DNA from: an uncultured Clostridium sp.
GTDB taxonomy: Bacteria > Bacillota > Clostridia > Clostridiales > Clostridiaceae
DNA length: 54,648 nucleotides
Direction of reading: 5' to 3'
Assembly (NCBI GenBank): GCA_900548455.1
Contig: URKQ01000024.1
Coordinates: 1-54,648 of the forward strand
Positions 17,001-26,112 of this stretch are shown here, piece by piece (the first letter of the stretch is position 1; the number at the start of each line of letters is the position of its first letter). A program made the translations under genes and the position numbers. The notes beneath the pieces were generated by a model. The model saw only the letters and a list, made by a program, of their open reading frames with translations. It was not told the DNA's origin and made no database searches.

Positions 17001-18224
17001 ATGAAAGTTTTACAAATAAATTCTGTATGTGGAACAGGAAGTACAGGAAGGATAGCAGTTGATTTGTATAAAACTTTAGTAGAAAATGGGCATGAATCTA
17101 TGATAGCTTTTGGAAGAAACACAGCATTAGGTAATGTAAATAATGTTAAAATTGGTTCAAACGTAGATAATTATATTCATGTTGCTAAAACTAGAATTTT
17201 TGATAAACATGGGTTTGGATCTACTAAAGCTACAAAAGAGTTTATAAAAACAATTGAAGAATATAATCCGGATATTATTCATTTGCATAATATTCATGGA
17301 TATTATATAAATATTGAGATTTTATTTAATTATTTAAAGGAAATAAATAAACCAGTAGTTTGGACGTTACATGATTGTTGGACATTTACTGGTCACTGTG
17401 CTTATTTTGATGATATAGGATGTGAAAAGTGGAAAAGTCAGTGTTATGACTGTTGTCAACTTAATTCATATCCAATAAGTAAAATAAAAGATAACTCAAA
17501 AGGTAATTATATTTGTAAAAAAGCTATTTTTAATGGGGTTAATGGATTAAAAGTTATAACGGTTTCTAGTTGGCTTAAAGGTAAAGTGGAACAGTCATTT
17601 CTTAAAGATTATGATATTAGAGTAATTAATAATGGCATTGATGTAGATACATTTAAACCTTTAGATAGTAAAGATAAAATAGATAAGAAGTATAATATTC
17701 AAGGAAAAAAAATTATATTAGGTGTATCTAATATTTGGGACGAGAGAAAAGGATTAAAAGACTTTTTGAAATTATCACAAATTATTGATGATTCTTTTGT
17801 TATTGTATTGGTAGGGTTAAATGATGATCAAATAAAAGAATTGCCTAGTAATATTATTGGAATAAGAAGGACAGAAAATATTGAAGAATTAGCGGAATTA
17901 TATTCAGCAGCAATGGTTTTAGTAAACACATCTGTAGAAGAAACCTTTGGCTTAGTAACTGTTGAAGCAATGGCTTGTGGAACACCAGTTATAGTATACA
18001 ATTCTACAGCACTACCTGAAGAAGTTGGTGAAAAATGTGGATATGTAGTTGAAAAAAGAAATGTATCACAAGTTATTGATGCCATAAAAAAAATAGACAT
18101 TGAAGGTAAAGAGTACTTTGCTGAACATTGTAGGAATAGGGTTAAAAGTTTATATAGAAAGCAAGATAAATATCAGGAATATATGAATCTATATAAAGAA
18201 ATTTTAGATATTAGTCAGGAGTAA
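17001..18224 (+). CDS. Family 4 glycosyltransferase (WcaC-like)
   Basis: The protein has 407 residues. The opening KVLQINSVCGTGSTGRIA, the HLHNIHGYYINI segment, and VVWTLHDCWTFTGHCAYFD with several following cysteines are typical of a colanic-acid WcaC-like GT4 group. The donor domain has VSNIWDERKGLKDF and an E-x7-E stretch (VEETFGLVTVEAMACG). GGGGTAG precedes the ATG. Base use is plainer and more AT-rich than in operon A. It adds one sugar of the FucNAc/rhamnose repeat, which one is unknown. Confidence 0.87.
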   Translation: MKVLQINSVCGTGSTGRIAVDLYKTLVENGHESMIAFGRNTALGNVNNVKIGSNVDNYIHVAKTRIFDKHGFGSTKATKEFIKTIEEYNPDIIHLHNIHGYYINIEILFNYLKEINKPVVWTLHDCWTFTGHCAYFDDIGCEKWKSQCYDCCQLNSYPISKIKDNSKGNYICKKAIFNGVNGLKVITVSSWLKGKVEQSFLKDYDIRVINNGIDVDTFKPLDSKDKIDKKYNIQGKKIILGVSNIWDERKGLKDFLKLSQIIDDSFVIVLVGLNDDQIKELPSNIIGIRRTENIEELAELYSAAMVLVNTSVEETFGLVTVEAMACGTPVIVYNSTALPEEVGEKCGYVVEKRNVSQVIDAIKKIDIEGKEYFAEHCRNRVKSLYRKQDKYQEYMNLYKEILDISQE

Positions 18225-18228
18225 AATT

Positions 18229-19137
18229 ATGGATTATAATGTTACTATTTTAATGGCTGTTTATAATGGCAGCAAATTTATTGAAGAGCAAATTAACAGT
18301 ATAATTAATCAAAGCTATTGTAAATGGAACCTAATTATAAGAGATGATAAATCAACAGATGATACTAAATTTATAGTTGAGAAGTATTGTAAAAAAGACA
18401 ATCGAATTACCTACATTTATGGAGAAGAAAATTTAGGTCAAGTGATGAATTTTAATGAGTTGATGAAGACATCGCTTGATAGTGAATATATAATGTTCTG
18501 TGATCAAGATGATGTATGGCTTCCCAATAAGATTGAAAATACAATAAATAGAATGCTAGAAGTAGAAAATGATAAGGGGAAAAATGAACCTATATTAGTA
18601 TATAGTGATTTAAAATATGTTGATGAGAATTTAAAACCATTGGATGCTAAAAAGGTAGATATATCTCCCAAGTCTCTGGAAAGTTTATTAGGATTTAATT
18701 ATATTTGGGGATGTACAATGATGTTAAATAAGGCATTAATAAATATGGCTTATCCTATTAGTAAAAAAACCCAAAATCATGATTATTGGATAGCTCTTCA
18801 TGCCCAATTAAAAGGAACAATAGAATATTTGTCAGAAGAAACTATGTTTTATAGGCAACATAGTAACAATGTTACAGGGGGCATAAATAATTATTCTTTT
18901 AAAAGCAAAATGAAAAAAATCGGGAAAATGTATGATGTTTACAATGTGCAGATTGAACAAAATTTGGAATTTTGTAAAAAGTATAAAAATGAGAAAAATC
19001 AAGTGTTATTAAGGTATAACAATATTTTTAGCAATGGCAAAATCACATCAGTTATTAAAGCAATTAAATTTAATTTAAAGCGACCTTCATGGAAAGACAC
19101 GTTGCTTTTTTATACCTATTTAGTTTTTAGACAATAA
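18229..19137 (+). CDS. Family 2 glycosyltransferase (rhamnosyltransferase-like)
   Basis: The protein has 302 residues. It is a GT-A protein with VTILMAVYNGSKFIEEQI, RDDKSTDD and the metal motif DQDD in MFCDQDDVW. The NHDYWIALHA segment and the Arg-Gln-His motif FYRQHSNNV are typical of the GT2 subgroup that contains many rhamnosyltransferases. Together with the rml genes 1.3 kb downstream, this suggests dTDP-L-rhamnose as donor, which is an inference. CAGGAG precedes the ATG. It is spaced four bases from the preceding gene. Confidence 0.82.
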   Translation: MDYNVTILMAVYNGSKFIEEQINSIINQSYCKWNLIIRDDKSTDDTKFIVEKYCKKDNRITYIYGEENLGQVMNFNELMKTSLDSEYIMFCDQDDVWLPNKIENTINRMLEVENDKGKNEPILVYSDLKYVDENLKPLDAKKVDISPKSLESLLGFNYIWGCTMMLNKALINMAYPISKKTQNHDYWIALHAQLKGTIEYLSEETMFYRQHSNNVTGGINNYSFKSKMKKIGKMYDVYNVQIEQNLEFCKKYKNEKNQVLLRYNNIFSNGKITSVIKAIKFNLKRPSWKDTLLFYTYLVFRQ

Positions 19138-19152
19138 GAGGAGTAAATATAT

Positions 19153-20511
19153 ATGTTAATAGAAAAAAAAGTGCATTTGATATTAATGAGTATACTATTG
19201 TTGCTGATCTTAATAGGACCTGCTAGTATGATGAAACTAAAAATGGTTTTAGTAGCTATACTTATGATTATATGTGCATATTACTTTATTAAAAAAAGAT
19301 ATGAAATATTAATAAGTAAGAAAGTATTTTGGTGGTTTATTATATATATATTGTCAGGAGTAATTTGGACATGTATTTCTTTATATCATGGAAATTCAGG
19401 GGCAACTAACTTTGTAGGTATATTTTTGATTAGTCCTATAATATTTATGATTTTTACTGTAGCCATAAGTAATACAAGATATTTTCAAGTTATAAATAAA
19501 GTTATGATTATAACAACAATTTGTATTGTGATATACAATATTTTATATACTGGAGTTATTAATATTTTCCCTAATCTAATAGGTGTACCAATTCCATTTA
19601 TTAAGGAAAATGTTGGAGGCATAAATTTAGGATTTATAAAATTTACGGCAGAGAACATAACTTGTCTAACTTTTTTAATTCCATATGTAATAACACTTTA
19701 TTTTCTTACCAAGGATGAAAAAGATAAAAAAATTTATTTTATTATAGCTGTTTTAGGAATAGTTAATGCGTTACTTTGTGCAAGAACCTCGTTTATGTTG
19801 ACAATAGCGATTACACCAGTACTAATAATTTTTGTAGCATATGTGACAAGAATAAATAAAACCTATTTTAATATAAAAGAAATGATAAAAACAGTAGCAA
19901 TTTGTATTGGAGTAGTATTTTTAATTTGTTTAATTTTCAGAATAGATTTATCACTAATTTGGGATAAAATTGAGCACTCATTTAACATAAGCAATTCATC
20001 TATAAATAGCGATAATGGAGGATATATAAGGGCACAACAATTTTGTGATTTAATTGATACTTGGAAGATTAAACCTATATTAGGTTGGGGTGATGCTGCT
20101 AATGCATTAAATGTAGTAAGATCAGATACAGAAGGATTATATGAACTTAGTTATGTTGCCTTATTAATGCAAAGAGGCTTAATTGGTATTTTAATTTATA
20201 TAACTCAAATTATATGGGTGTATAAAGAAAACATCAAAATAATAAGAGAAAATGAAAGTTTAAGCAAAATTGCTTGTTCTGCGATAGTTGGTTATACTGC
20301 AATATTACTTGCAAATGCTACAAATCCATATTTATATAATTTTGATAGATTATTTATTTTCTTTTATCCATTAATGATTATTGCACAAAATGATATTGAT
20401 AAAAATGATAGGGGGAGCTGTTATGGTTGGAATAATATTAGCTGGAGGTTCAGGAACAAGACTTTATCCAGTAACAAAAGCAATGTCAAAACAAATGGTA
20501 CCGATATATGA
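19153..20511 (+). CDS. wzy: O-antigen polymerase-like membrane protein (Wzy)
   Basis: The protein has 452 residues with about ten to eleven hydrophobic segments and a large extracytoplasmic loop. The late motif DTWKIKPILGWGDAANAL followed by ELSYVALLMQRGLIG matches the Wzy/ligase signature. It would polymerise repeat units outside the membrane. GAGGAG precedes the ATG. The last 30 or so codons run inside the rmlA coding region in another frame and read as low-complexity polar sequence, so the natural C-terminus was probably replaced at a recombination junction. Family assignment rests on topology and position in the operon. Confidence 0.82.
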   Translation: MLIEKKVHLILMSILLLLILIGPASMMKLKMVLVAILMIICAYYFIKKRYEILISKKVFWWFIIYILSGVIWTCISLYHGNSGATNFVGIFLISPIIFMIFTVAISNTRYFQVINKVMIITTICIVIYNILYTGVINIFPNLIGVPIPFIKENVGGINLGFIKFTAENITCLTFLIPYVITLYFLTKDEKDKKIYFIIAVLGIVNALLCARTSFMLTIAITPVLIIFVAYVTRINKTYFNIKEMIKTVAICIGVVFLICLIFRIDLSLIWDKIEHSFNISNSSINSDNGGYIRAQQFCDLIDTWKIKPILGWGDAANALNVVRSDTEGLYELSYVALLMQRGLIGILIYITQIIWVYKENIKIIRENESLSKIACSAIVGYTAILLANATNPYLYNFDRLFIFFYPLMIIAQNDIDKNDRGSCYGWNNISWRFRNKTLSSNKSNVKTNGTDI

Positions 20512-21289
20512 TAAACCAATGATCTATTACCCTATGTCAGTTTTAATGCTAGCAGGTATTAGAAAGATATTAATTATATCTACACCAAGAGATATAGTCG
20601 TATATAAAGAACTATTTGGTGACGGAAGTGAATTAGGTTTGTATATTGATTATGAAGTTCAAGAAAAGCCTAATGGATTAGCAGAGGCATTTATAATAGG
20701 TGAAAAATTTATAGGTGATGATAATGTATCACTAATATTAGGAGACAATATTTTTTATGGACAAAGTTTTTCAAGTCATCTTGAGGAAGCTTCAAAGTTG
20801 AATGTGGGGGCAATGATCTTTGGATATTATGTTCAAGATCCACGCTCTTTCGGAGTGGTGGAGTTTGACAGTGATAATAATGTTTTATCATTAGAAGAGA
20901 AACCAGAAAAACCTAGGTCAAAATATGCAGTGCCTGGACTATATTTTTATGACAATTCAGTCGTCGAAAAGGCAAAAAGTTTAAAGCCATCTAAAAGAGG
21001 AGAATTAGAAATAACTGATCTTAACAAACTTTATATGAATGATAATAAATTAAAGGTTGATCTTTTAGGAAGAGGTATGGCATGGTTGGATACAGGTACA
21101 CATAAGTCAATGTTGCAGGCATCTAACTTTGTTGAAGCAGTTCAAAATACTCAGGGTACTTACATTGCATGTTTAGAAGAAATTGCATACAGAAAAGGTT
21201 GGATAACTTCAGATAAGGTTATGAAAGTTGCACATATGTTAAAAAATACAGGTTACGGTAAGTATTTAATGGAGATTGTTGAAGAATAG
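20423..21289 (+). CDS. rmlA: Glucose-1-phosphate thymidylyltransferase
   Basis: The protein has 288 residues. The ATG at 20423 follows GGGGGAG by five bases and gives MVGIILAGGSGTRLYPVT. The longer frame from 20381 lacks a ribosome site and is rejected. Hallmarks are GGSGTRL, SKQMVPIYDKPMIYYP, LGDNIFYG and the VEEKP-type turn (SLEEKPEKPRSKYAVPGLYFYD). The enzyme joins dTTP and glucose-1-phosphate as the first step of dTDP-L-rhamnose synthesis. The start overlaps the wzy reading frame by 89 bases. Confidence 0.96.
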   Translation: MVGIILAGGSGTRLYPVTKAMSKQMVPIYDKPMIYYPMSVLMLAGIRKILIISTPRDIVVYKELFGDGSELGLYIDYEVQEKPNGLAEAFIIGEKFIGDDNVSLILGDNIFYGQSFSSHLEEASKLNVGAMIFGYYVQDPRSFGVVEFDSDNNVLSLEEKPEKPRSKYAVPGLYFYDNSVVEKAKSLKPSKRGELEITDLNKLYMNDNKLKVDLLGRGMAWLDTGTHKSMLQASNFVEAVQNTQGTYIACLEEIAYRKGWITSDKVMKVAHMLKNTGYGKYLMEIVEE

Positions 21290-21327
21290 AATAGCATTAT
21301 TGTAATTATAATAATATGAGGTGTGAA

Positions 21328-21897
21328 ATGGGAAAATTTATATTTTCAGAAACTAAAATAAAAGGACTATATGTAATTGAGGTAAAAATTTTTGGAGATG
21401 AAAGAGGATATTTCATGGAGTCTTATAATGAAAAAGATTTTCGTGAAAATGGATTAGATATGAGGTTTGTTCAAGATAATGAGTCGAAGTCTAAAAAAGG
21501 AGTTCTTAGAGGTATGCATTTTCAGACTCAACATTCTCAAGGTAAATTAGTTAGAGTAATTAAAGGGGAAGTTTATGATGTGGCTGTGGATTTAAGAAAA
21601 GGCTCACCTACTTATGGAGAGTGGGAAGGAGTAATTTTGTCTGAAAACAATAAAAATATGTTTTATATTCCAGAAGGATTTGCTCATGGATTTTTAGTTT
21701 TATCAGATGAAGCCATATTTAATTATAAATGTACTGATTTCTATGATCCAGAACATGATGGTGGATTACTATGGAATGATCCTATTGTAAATATAAAATG
21801 GCCAATAGAAAATGTTGAAAAAGTTATTTTGTCGGAGAAAGATAAAAATCAAAAAAAATTACATGAATTGGATTTACCATTTATATATAAGGAGTAG
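21328..21897 (+). CDS. rmlC: dTDP-4-dehydrorhamnose 3,5-epimerase
   Basis: The protein has 189 residues. An ATG at 21316 has no ribosome site, while GAGGTG at 21318-21323 precedes the ATG at 21328, which is preferred. The cupin fold is clear: DERGYFMESYNEKDF, RGMHFQ with the catalytic His, YDVAVDLRKGSPTYG and IPEGFAHGFLVLSD. It epimerises C3 and C5 of the 4-keto-6-deoxy sugar. It sits between rmlA and rmlD in a full rmlACDB order. Confidence 0.95.
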   Translation: MGKFIFSETKIKGLYVIEVKIFGDERGYFMESYNEKDFRENGLDMRFVQDNESKSKKGVLRGMHFQTQHSQGKLVRVIKGEVYDVAVDLRKGSPTYGEWEGVILSENNKNMFYIPEGFAHGFLVLSDEAIFNYKCTDFYDPEHDGGLLWNDPIVNIKWPIENVEKVILSEKDKNQKKLHELDLPFIYKE

Positions 21898-21905
21898 AAA
21901 ATTAA

Positions 21906-22790
21906 ATGAAAATCATAATAACAGGTTCAGATGGACAATTAGGAGTTGAACTTCAAAATATAATTAAGAGTGGGAAAGCTGAACTAGGCTATATAAGTGA
22001 AAGAATTCTTCAAGCAGAATTAATTCCATTAAATTCTTTGCAATTAGACATAACCAATATGAGTGAAGTAGAAAAAGTATTACTTGAAGAAAAGCCAGAT
22101 GTATTGATAAATTGTGCTGCTTTTACAAATGTAGATGGCTGTGAAAGTCAAAAAGACTTAGCGTACAAAGTAAATGCATTAGGCCCAAGGAATTTGGCAA
22201 TTGTGTGTGAGAAGATAGGAAGTAAATTAGTACATATATCTACAGATTATATTTTTGATGGAAAAGGAAAAGAGCCTATAAAAGAATATGATTTAGCTAA
22301 TCCACAAAGTGTTTATGGAAAAACTAAGTTGGTAGGAGAATCATATGTAAAGGAATTTTGTAGTAGATATTTTGTTATAAGAACTTCATGGCTATATGGC
22401 TATAGTGGTAAAAATTTTGTATATACAATGATGCGTCTTGGAAATGAAAAACAAGAGATTAATGTAGTAAATGATCAAAAAGGTAATCCTACTAATGCAA
22501 ATGACCTTGGATATCATATATTGAAGTTAATAGAAACTACAGAATATGGAGTATATCATTGTACAGGAAATGGTGAATGTACATGGTATGAATTTGCAAA
22601 AGAAATCATGAAAATAGCTAATTGTGCTTGTAATGTAAATTCATGTACTTCAAGCGAATTCAAAACCGTTGCTAAAAGACCTAAATATTCTTCTTTGGAT
22701 AATATGATGCTTAGGTGTACTATAGGTGATTCTATGCCTAACTGGAAGGATAGTCTAAAAATTTTTATACATAAAGTTAAGGGGGAATAA
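21906..22790 (+). CDS. rmlD: dTDP-4-dehydrorhamnose reductase
   Basis: The protein has 294 residues and is an SDR. The N-terminal NAD(P) loop is GSDGQLG, with the motif LINCAAFTNVDGCE, VHISTDYIFDGKG, and the catalytic YGKTKLVGE. It reduces the 4-keto group to give dTDP-L-rhamnose. Nine bases separate it from rmlC and five from rmlB, so they form one transcript. Confidence 0.95.
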   Translation: MKIIITGSDGQLGVELQNIIKSGKAELGYISERILQAELIPLNSLQLDITNMSEVEKVLLEEKPDVLINCAAFTNVDGCESQKDLAYKVNALGPRNLAIVCEKIGSKLVHISTDYIFDGKGKEPIKEYDLANPQSVYGKTKLVGESYVKEFCSRYFVIRTSWLYGYSGKNFVYTMMRLGNEKQEINVVNDQKGNPTNANDLGYHILKLIETTEYGVYHCTGNGECTWYEFAKEIMKIANCACNVNSCTSSEFKTVAKRPKYSSLDNMMLRCTIGDSMPNWKDSLKIFIHKVKGE

Positions 22791-22795
22791 ATAGA

Positions 22796-23851
22796 ATGAA
22801 AACATATTTGGTTACTGGTGGAGCTGGATTTATAGGTTCTAATTTTATTATATATATGTTAGAAAGATATAAAGAAATAAATATAATTAATCTAGATAAG
22901 TTGACTTATGCTGGTAATTTAGAAAATTTAAAGCTGGTAGAACATGATAGAAGGTATAGGTTTATTCAAGGAGATATTTGTGATAAAGCTTTGGTTAGTA
23001 AAATATTTAGAGACAATGATATAAATTATGTTGTGAATTTTGCAGCAGAATCACATGTGGATAGGAGCATAAGAAATCCTGAGATATTTGTGAATACAAA
23101 TGTGTTAGGAACTTTAAATCTACTTAACTGTGCAAAGGAAGTTTGGGAGGATGATGGGGTTTGGAAAGAAAATATAAAATTTCATCAAGTATCTACAGAT
23201 GAAGTATATGGATCACTAGGTAAAGAAGGCTATTTTACTGAAAAAACACCATTAGATCCACATAGCCCTTATGCTGCGAGTAAGACTAGTGCAGACTTAA
23301 TGGTAAAGGCTTATTATGACACTTATGGTATGCCTGTTAATATAACAAGATGTTCTAATAACTACGGAAGATTTCAATTTCCAGAGAAATTAATTCCATT
23401 ATTAATTAATAATTGTATAAAATATAAGGATTTACCTATATATGGTGATGGGTTAAATGTTAGAGATTGGCTTTATGTTGAAGATCATTGTAAGGCAATT
23501 GATGTAGTTATTAATAATGGACAAGTTGGGAAAGTATATAATGTTGGAGGGCATAATGAAAGGACTAATATACAAATTGTTGACAATGTTATAAGTTATT
23601 TAAATATTAATGTTGATAATAAAATAAATGATGGATTGAAAAAATTTGTTAAAGATAGAAAAGGACATGATAGGAGGTATGGCATAGACCCTAGTAAAAT
23701 TAAGGATGAGTTGGGATGGTACCCTGAAACTACTTTTGAAGTTGGAATAGTTAAAACAATACAATGGTATTTAGATAATATGGACTGGATGGAAAGAGTT
23801 ACAAGTGGAGAATATGAAAATTATTATAAGAATATGTATGTTAATGCATAA
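22796..23851 (+). CDS. rmlB: dTDP-glucose 4,6-dehydratase
   Basis: The protein has 351 residues. It has TGGAGFIGSNF, DKLTYAGNLENL, NFAAESHVDRSI, the catalytic STDEVYGSLG and YAASKTSADL, and RCSNNYGRFQFPEKLIP. It makes dTDP-4-keto-6-deoxyglucose. GGGGGAATAA precedes the ATG. Here rmlB is the last of the four rml genes rather than the second. This completes the dTDP-L-rhamnose pathway. Confidence 0.96.
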   Translation: MKTYLVTGGAGFIGSNFIIYMLERYKEINIINLDKLTYAGNLENLKLVEHDRRYRFIQGDICDKALVSKIFRDNDINYVVNFAAESHVDRSIRNPEIFVNTNVLGTLNLLNCAKEVWEDDGVWKENIKFHQVSTDEVYGSLGKEGYFTEKTPLDPHSPYAASKTSADLMVKAYYDTYGMPVNITRCSNNYGRFQFPEKLIPLLINNCIKYKDLPIYGDGLNVRDWLYVEDHCKAIDVVINNGQVGKVYNVGGHNERTNIQIVDNVISYLNINVDNKINDGLKKFVKDRKGHDRRYGIDPSKIKDELGWYPETTFEVGIVKTIQWYLDNMDWMERVTSGEYENYYKNMYVNA

Positions 23852-23876
23852 TTTTATTTGACAAGAGGTGGATTAT

Positions 23877-24602
23877 ATGAAATACAGAGAAATAAAAAAT
23901 AAGTATCAACCAAAGTCTAATATTTTTGCAGATAAATATTGTATGTTTTTTTCACCTTTTTTAACTAAAATATTTTTAAAGACCAAAGTTACACCAAATG
24001 AAATAACTATTATGATGATTTTATCTGGAGTTATAGGAGCTGTGTTGTTTGCTTTTAAAAGTATACCTATAAAAATAATTGGTGTTGTTTTTATACATTT
24101 ATGGTATATTCTCGATTGTACGGATGGCGAAGTAGCTAGGGCAAAACAACATTTTTCACGATTTGGTAAAGAGATAGATTATAGTGCTCATATATTGAAT
24201 CATCCACTATTTAACATAGCATTTGCAATCTCATTGTTATCATTAAATAGATATAATAATACTATGGTGTTATTTTTAACAATAATAGTTATTTTCATGG
24301 ATTCTATTCTTAGAAACATATATGCATTTGAAGTAATTTATGAATTAAAAATGATGGAACATGTACAAGTTTCTTCAACACAAAATAGAGGAAATATAGT
24401 AAAAGAAAGCATAAAATTTGTAGTTGCTCAATTTTTGCAATATCCTAATTATGCGTTAATATTTCCAATAGTATTTTTATTTGATTTTTATAAGAATACA
24501 AATATTGGTATTGTGTATTTAATACTAATTGTAATTGTGAAGGTTCCCATGATAGTAAGACTTTATTTAAAATGGGTTTTTAGGATAAAAGATATTAGAT
24601 GA
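23877..24602 (+). CDS. CDP-alcohol phosphotransferase family membrane protein
   Basis: The protein has 241 residues. A GTG at 23868 lies inside the AAGAGGTGG ribosome site, so the ATG at 23877 is the start. It has about six hydrophobic segments. The signature D-x2-D-G-x2-A-R-x8-G-x3-D-x3 is complete in DCTDGEVARAKQHFSRFGKE..D, but the last Asp of the classical motif is replaced by His (DYSAH). The family moves a phospho-alcohol from a CDP-linked donor. With the cytidylyltransferase fusion at 26113 close by, the donor here may be a CDP-amino-alcohol or CDP-phosphonate used to decorate the glycan, not a phospholipid. This is inferred from context. Confidence 0.8.
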   Translation: MKYREIKNKYQPKSNIFADKYCMFFSPFLTKIFLKTKVTPNEITIMMILSGVIGAVLFAFKSIPIKIIGVVFIHLWYILDCTDGEVARAKQHFSRFGKEIDYSAHILNHPLFNIAFAISLLSLNRYNNTMVLFLTIIVIFMDSILRNIYAFEVIYELKMMEHVQVSSTQNRGNIVKESIKFVVAQFLQYPNYALIFPIVFLFDFYKNTNIGIVYLILIVIVKVPMIVRLYLKWVFRIKDIR

Positions 24603-24622
24603 CATTAATTAAGGAGTATGAA

Positions 24623-26095
24623 ATGAAATCTTTAGGGAAAAACATCGCTTTTAAATTTATATTAAATATATTTAATGTAGGAATTCCAATAATTGTAGGC
24701 CCATATTTAGTTAGAAAATTAGGAGCCAATATGATTGGTAATTTTAATTTTGCACAATCAGTATATAATTACTTTTATATATTTGCTAATTTTGGAGTGT
24801 ATCAGTTTGCAGTTAGAGAACTTAGTAGAGTCAGAGATGATGAATCTAGACTTTCGTCCATATTTACAAATTTGTTTTGTGTTACAACGATTACTACTTT
24901 AATAACATTGTGCGCTTACATAATGGTCATTAATAAATTTTATGCTAATGATACAGTACTATATTACATTTTTTTAGTATTAACAGTTAACTTTTTTTCA
25001 AATGTAATTTATATAGAGTGGGCGAATGAGGCGTTAGAAAATTATGATTTTATAACTGTAAAAACTGTTGTAATTAAAACTTTTTATACCGTTTTAATAT
25101 TCTTACTAGTTAGAAATATTGGCGATTATAAAATATATGCCAAATTACTAGTTCTTAGTACCTTTTTAAACAATATAGTAAGTTATATATATATCAAAAA
25201 AAGAATTAAATTTAATTTTAAAAATCTGCACTTTACACAGTATTTAAAACCAATGTTTTGGGTAGTTTTAATTAGTAATGCAAATATACTTTTCACTCAA
25301 TTAGATATTTTGTTGATTGGGCACTTTGTAAACAAAACTGAGGTAGCATTTTATTCTGGATGCAATACTATAATGATTATGTGTAATACTATAATGATTT
25401 CTATAGTATCAGTTACGTTGCCAAGAGTATCTAATTATTTAGCAAATAATGATGATAAAAAATACTTAGAAGTAATAAATAAAATATCCAAAGTATTTTT
25501 TATGCTGATGCTACCAATGTCAGTTGGATTATTTGTGCTATCAGATAAAATAATGTTGCTTTACGGTGGTAGTGAATTTTATGGAGTTGGAAGGTTGTTT
25601 AGAATATTTTGCATATATATGATTTCTATAGGATTTGAATATATTCTTGCTAATCAAGTTATATATATTCATAGGCGTGATAAAAGTTTGATAAAAATGA
25701 TTTTTACGGTAGGAGTCATAAATGTATTGTTTAAGATTTTATTATTTACTATAGGAAAATTTAATCCATATACGGCTATAATCACTACATTGATATCAAA
25801 TACTATATTAGTTATATTAGAGTATGCTTATGTCAAAAAAGAGTTAAAGCTAAAAATAGAGCTGTTTAGCAAAGTAACAATTAAATACTTTGTAATAGCA
25901 TTAAGTTTTATTCCTATAAATATAGTTATTTCAATGTTAATAAAAAATTATATAGTAAATATGGCTGTAACAATTATAGTATGCATAATGATGTATTTTA
26001 TATTATTAAACATATGTAAAGACGATACGTATATTTTTTTAAGAGATAAGTTTAAGGCAAAGATATATAATAAATTAAATCGTAATATACAATAA
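24623..26095 (+). CDS. wzx: Polysaccharide flippase (Wzx family)
   Basis: The protein has 490 residues with about fourteen hydrophobic segments. The N-terminal KNIAFKFILNIFNVGIPIIVGPYLVRKLG and the ANMIGNFNFAQSVYNYFYIFANFGV stretch are typical of MOP flippases. An ATG at 24599 overlapping the previous stop is rejected because the AAGGAG site lies downstream of it, at 24611. It exports the operon B repeat unit. It lies between the two genes of the proposed phospho-decoration pair. Confidence 0.88.
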   Translation: MKSLGKNIAFKFILNIFNVGIPIIVGPYLVRKLGANMIGNFNFAQSVYNYFYIFANFGVYQFAVRELSRVRDDESRLSSIFTNLFCVTTITTLITLCAYIMVINKFYANDTVLYYIFLVLTVNFFSNVIYIEWANEALENYDFITVKTVVIKTFYTVLIFLLVRNIGDYKIYAKLLVLSTFLNNIVSYIYIKKRIKFNFKNLHFTQYLKPMFWVVLISNANILFTQLDILLIGHFVNKTEVAFYSGCNTIMIMCNTIMISIVSVTLPRVSNYLANNDDKKYLEVINKISKVFFMLMLPMSVGLFVLSDKIMLLYGGSEFYGVGRLFRIFCIYMISIGFEYILANQVIYIHRRDKSLIKMIFTVGVINVLFKILLFTIGKFNPYTAIITTLISNTILVILEYAYVKKELKLKIELFSKVTIKYFVIALSFIPINIVISMLIKNYIVNMAVTIIVCIMMYFILLNICKDDTYIFLRDKFKAKIYNKLNRNIQ

Positions 26096-26112
26096 TTAAT
26101 GGAGGTGATTTC

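Noticed and set aside
20381..20422. Longer N-terminus for RmlA
   Set aside because: The extension is wzy sequence in another frame with no ribosome site. GGGGGAG and the conserved MVGIILAGG start place it at 20423.
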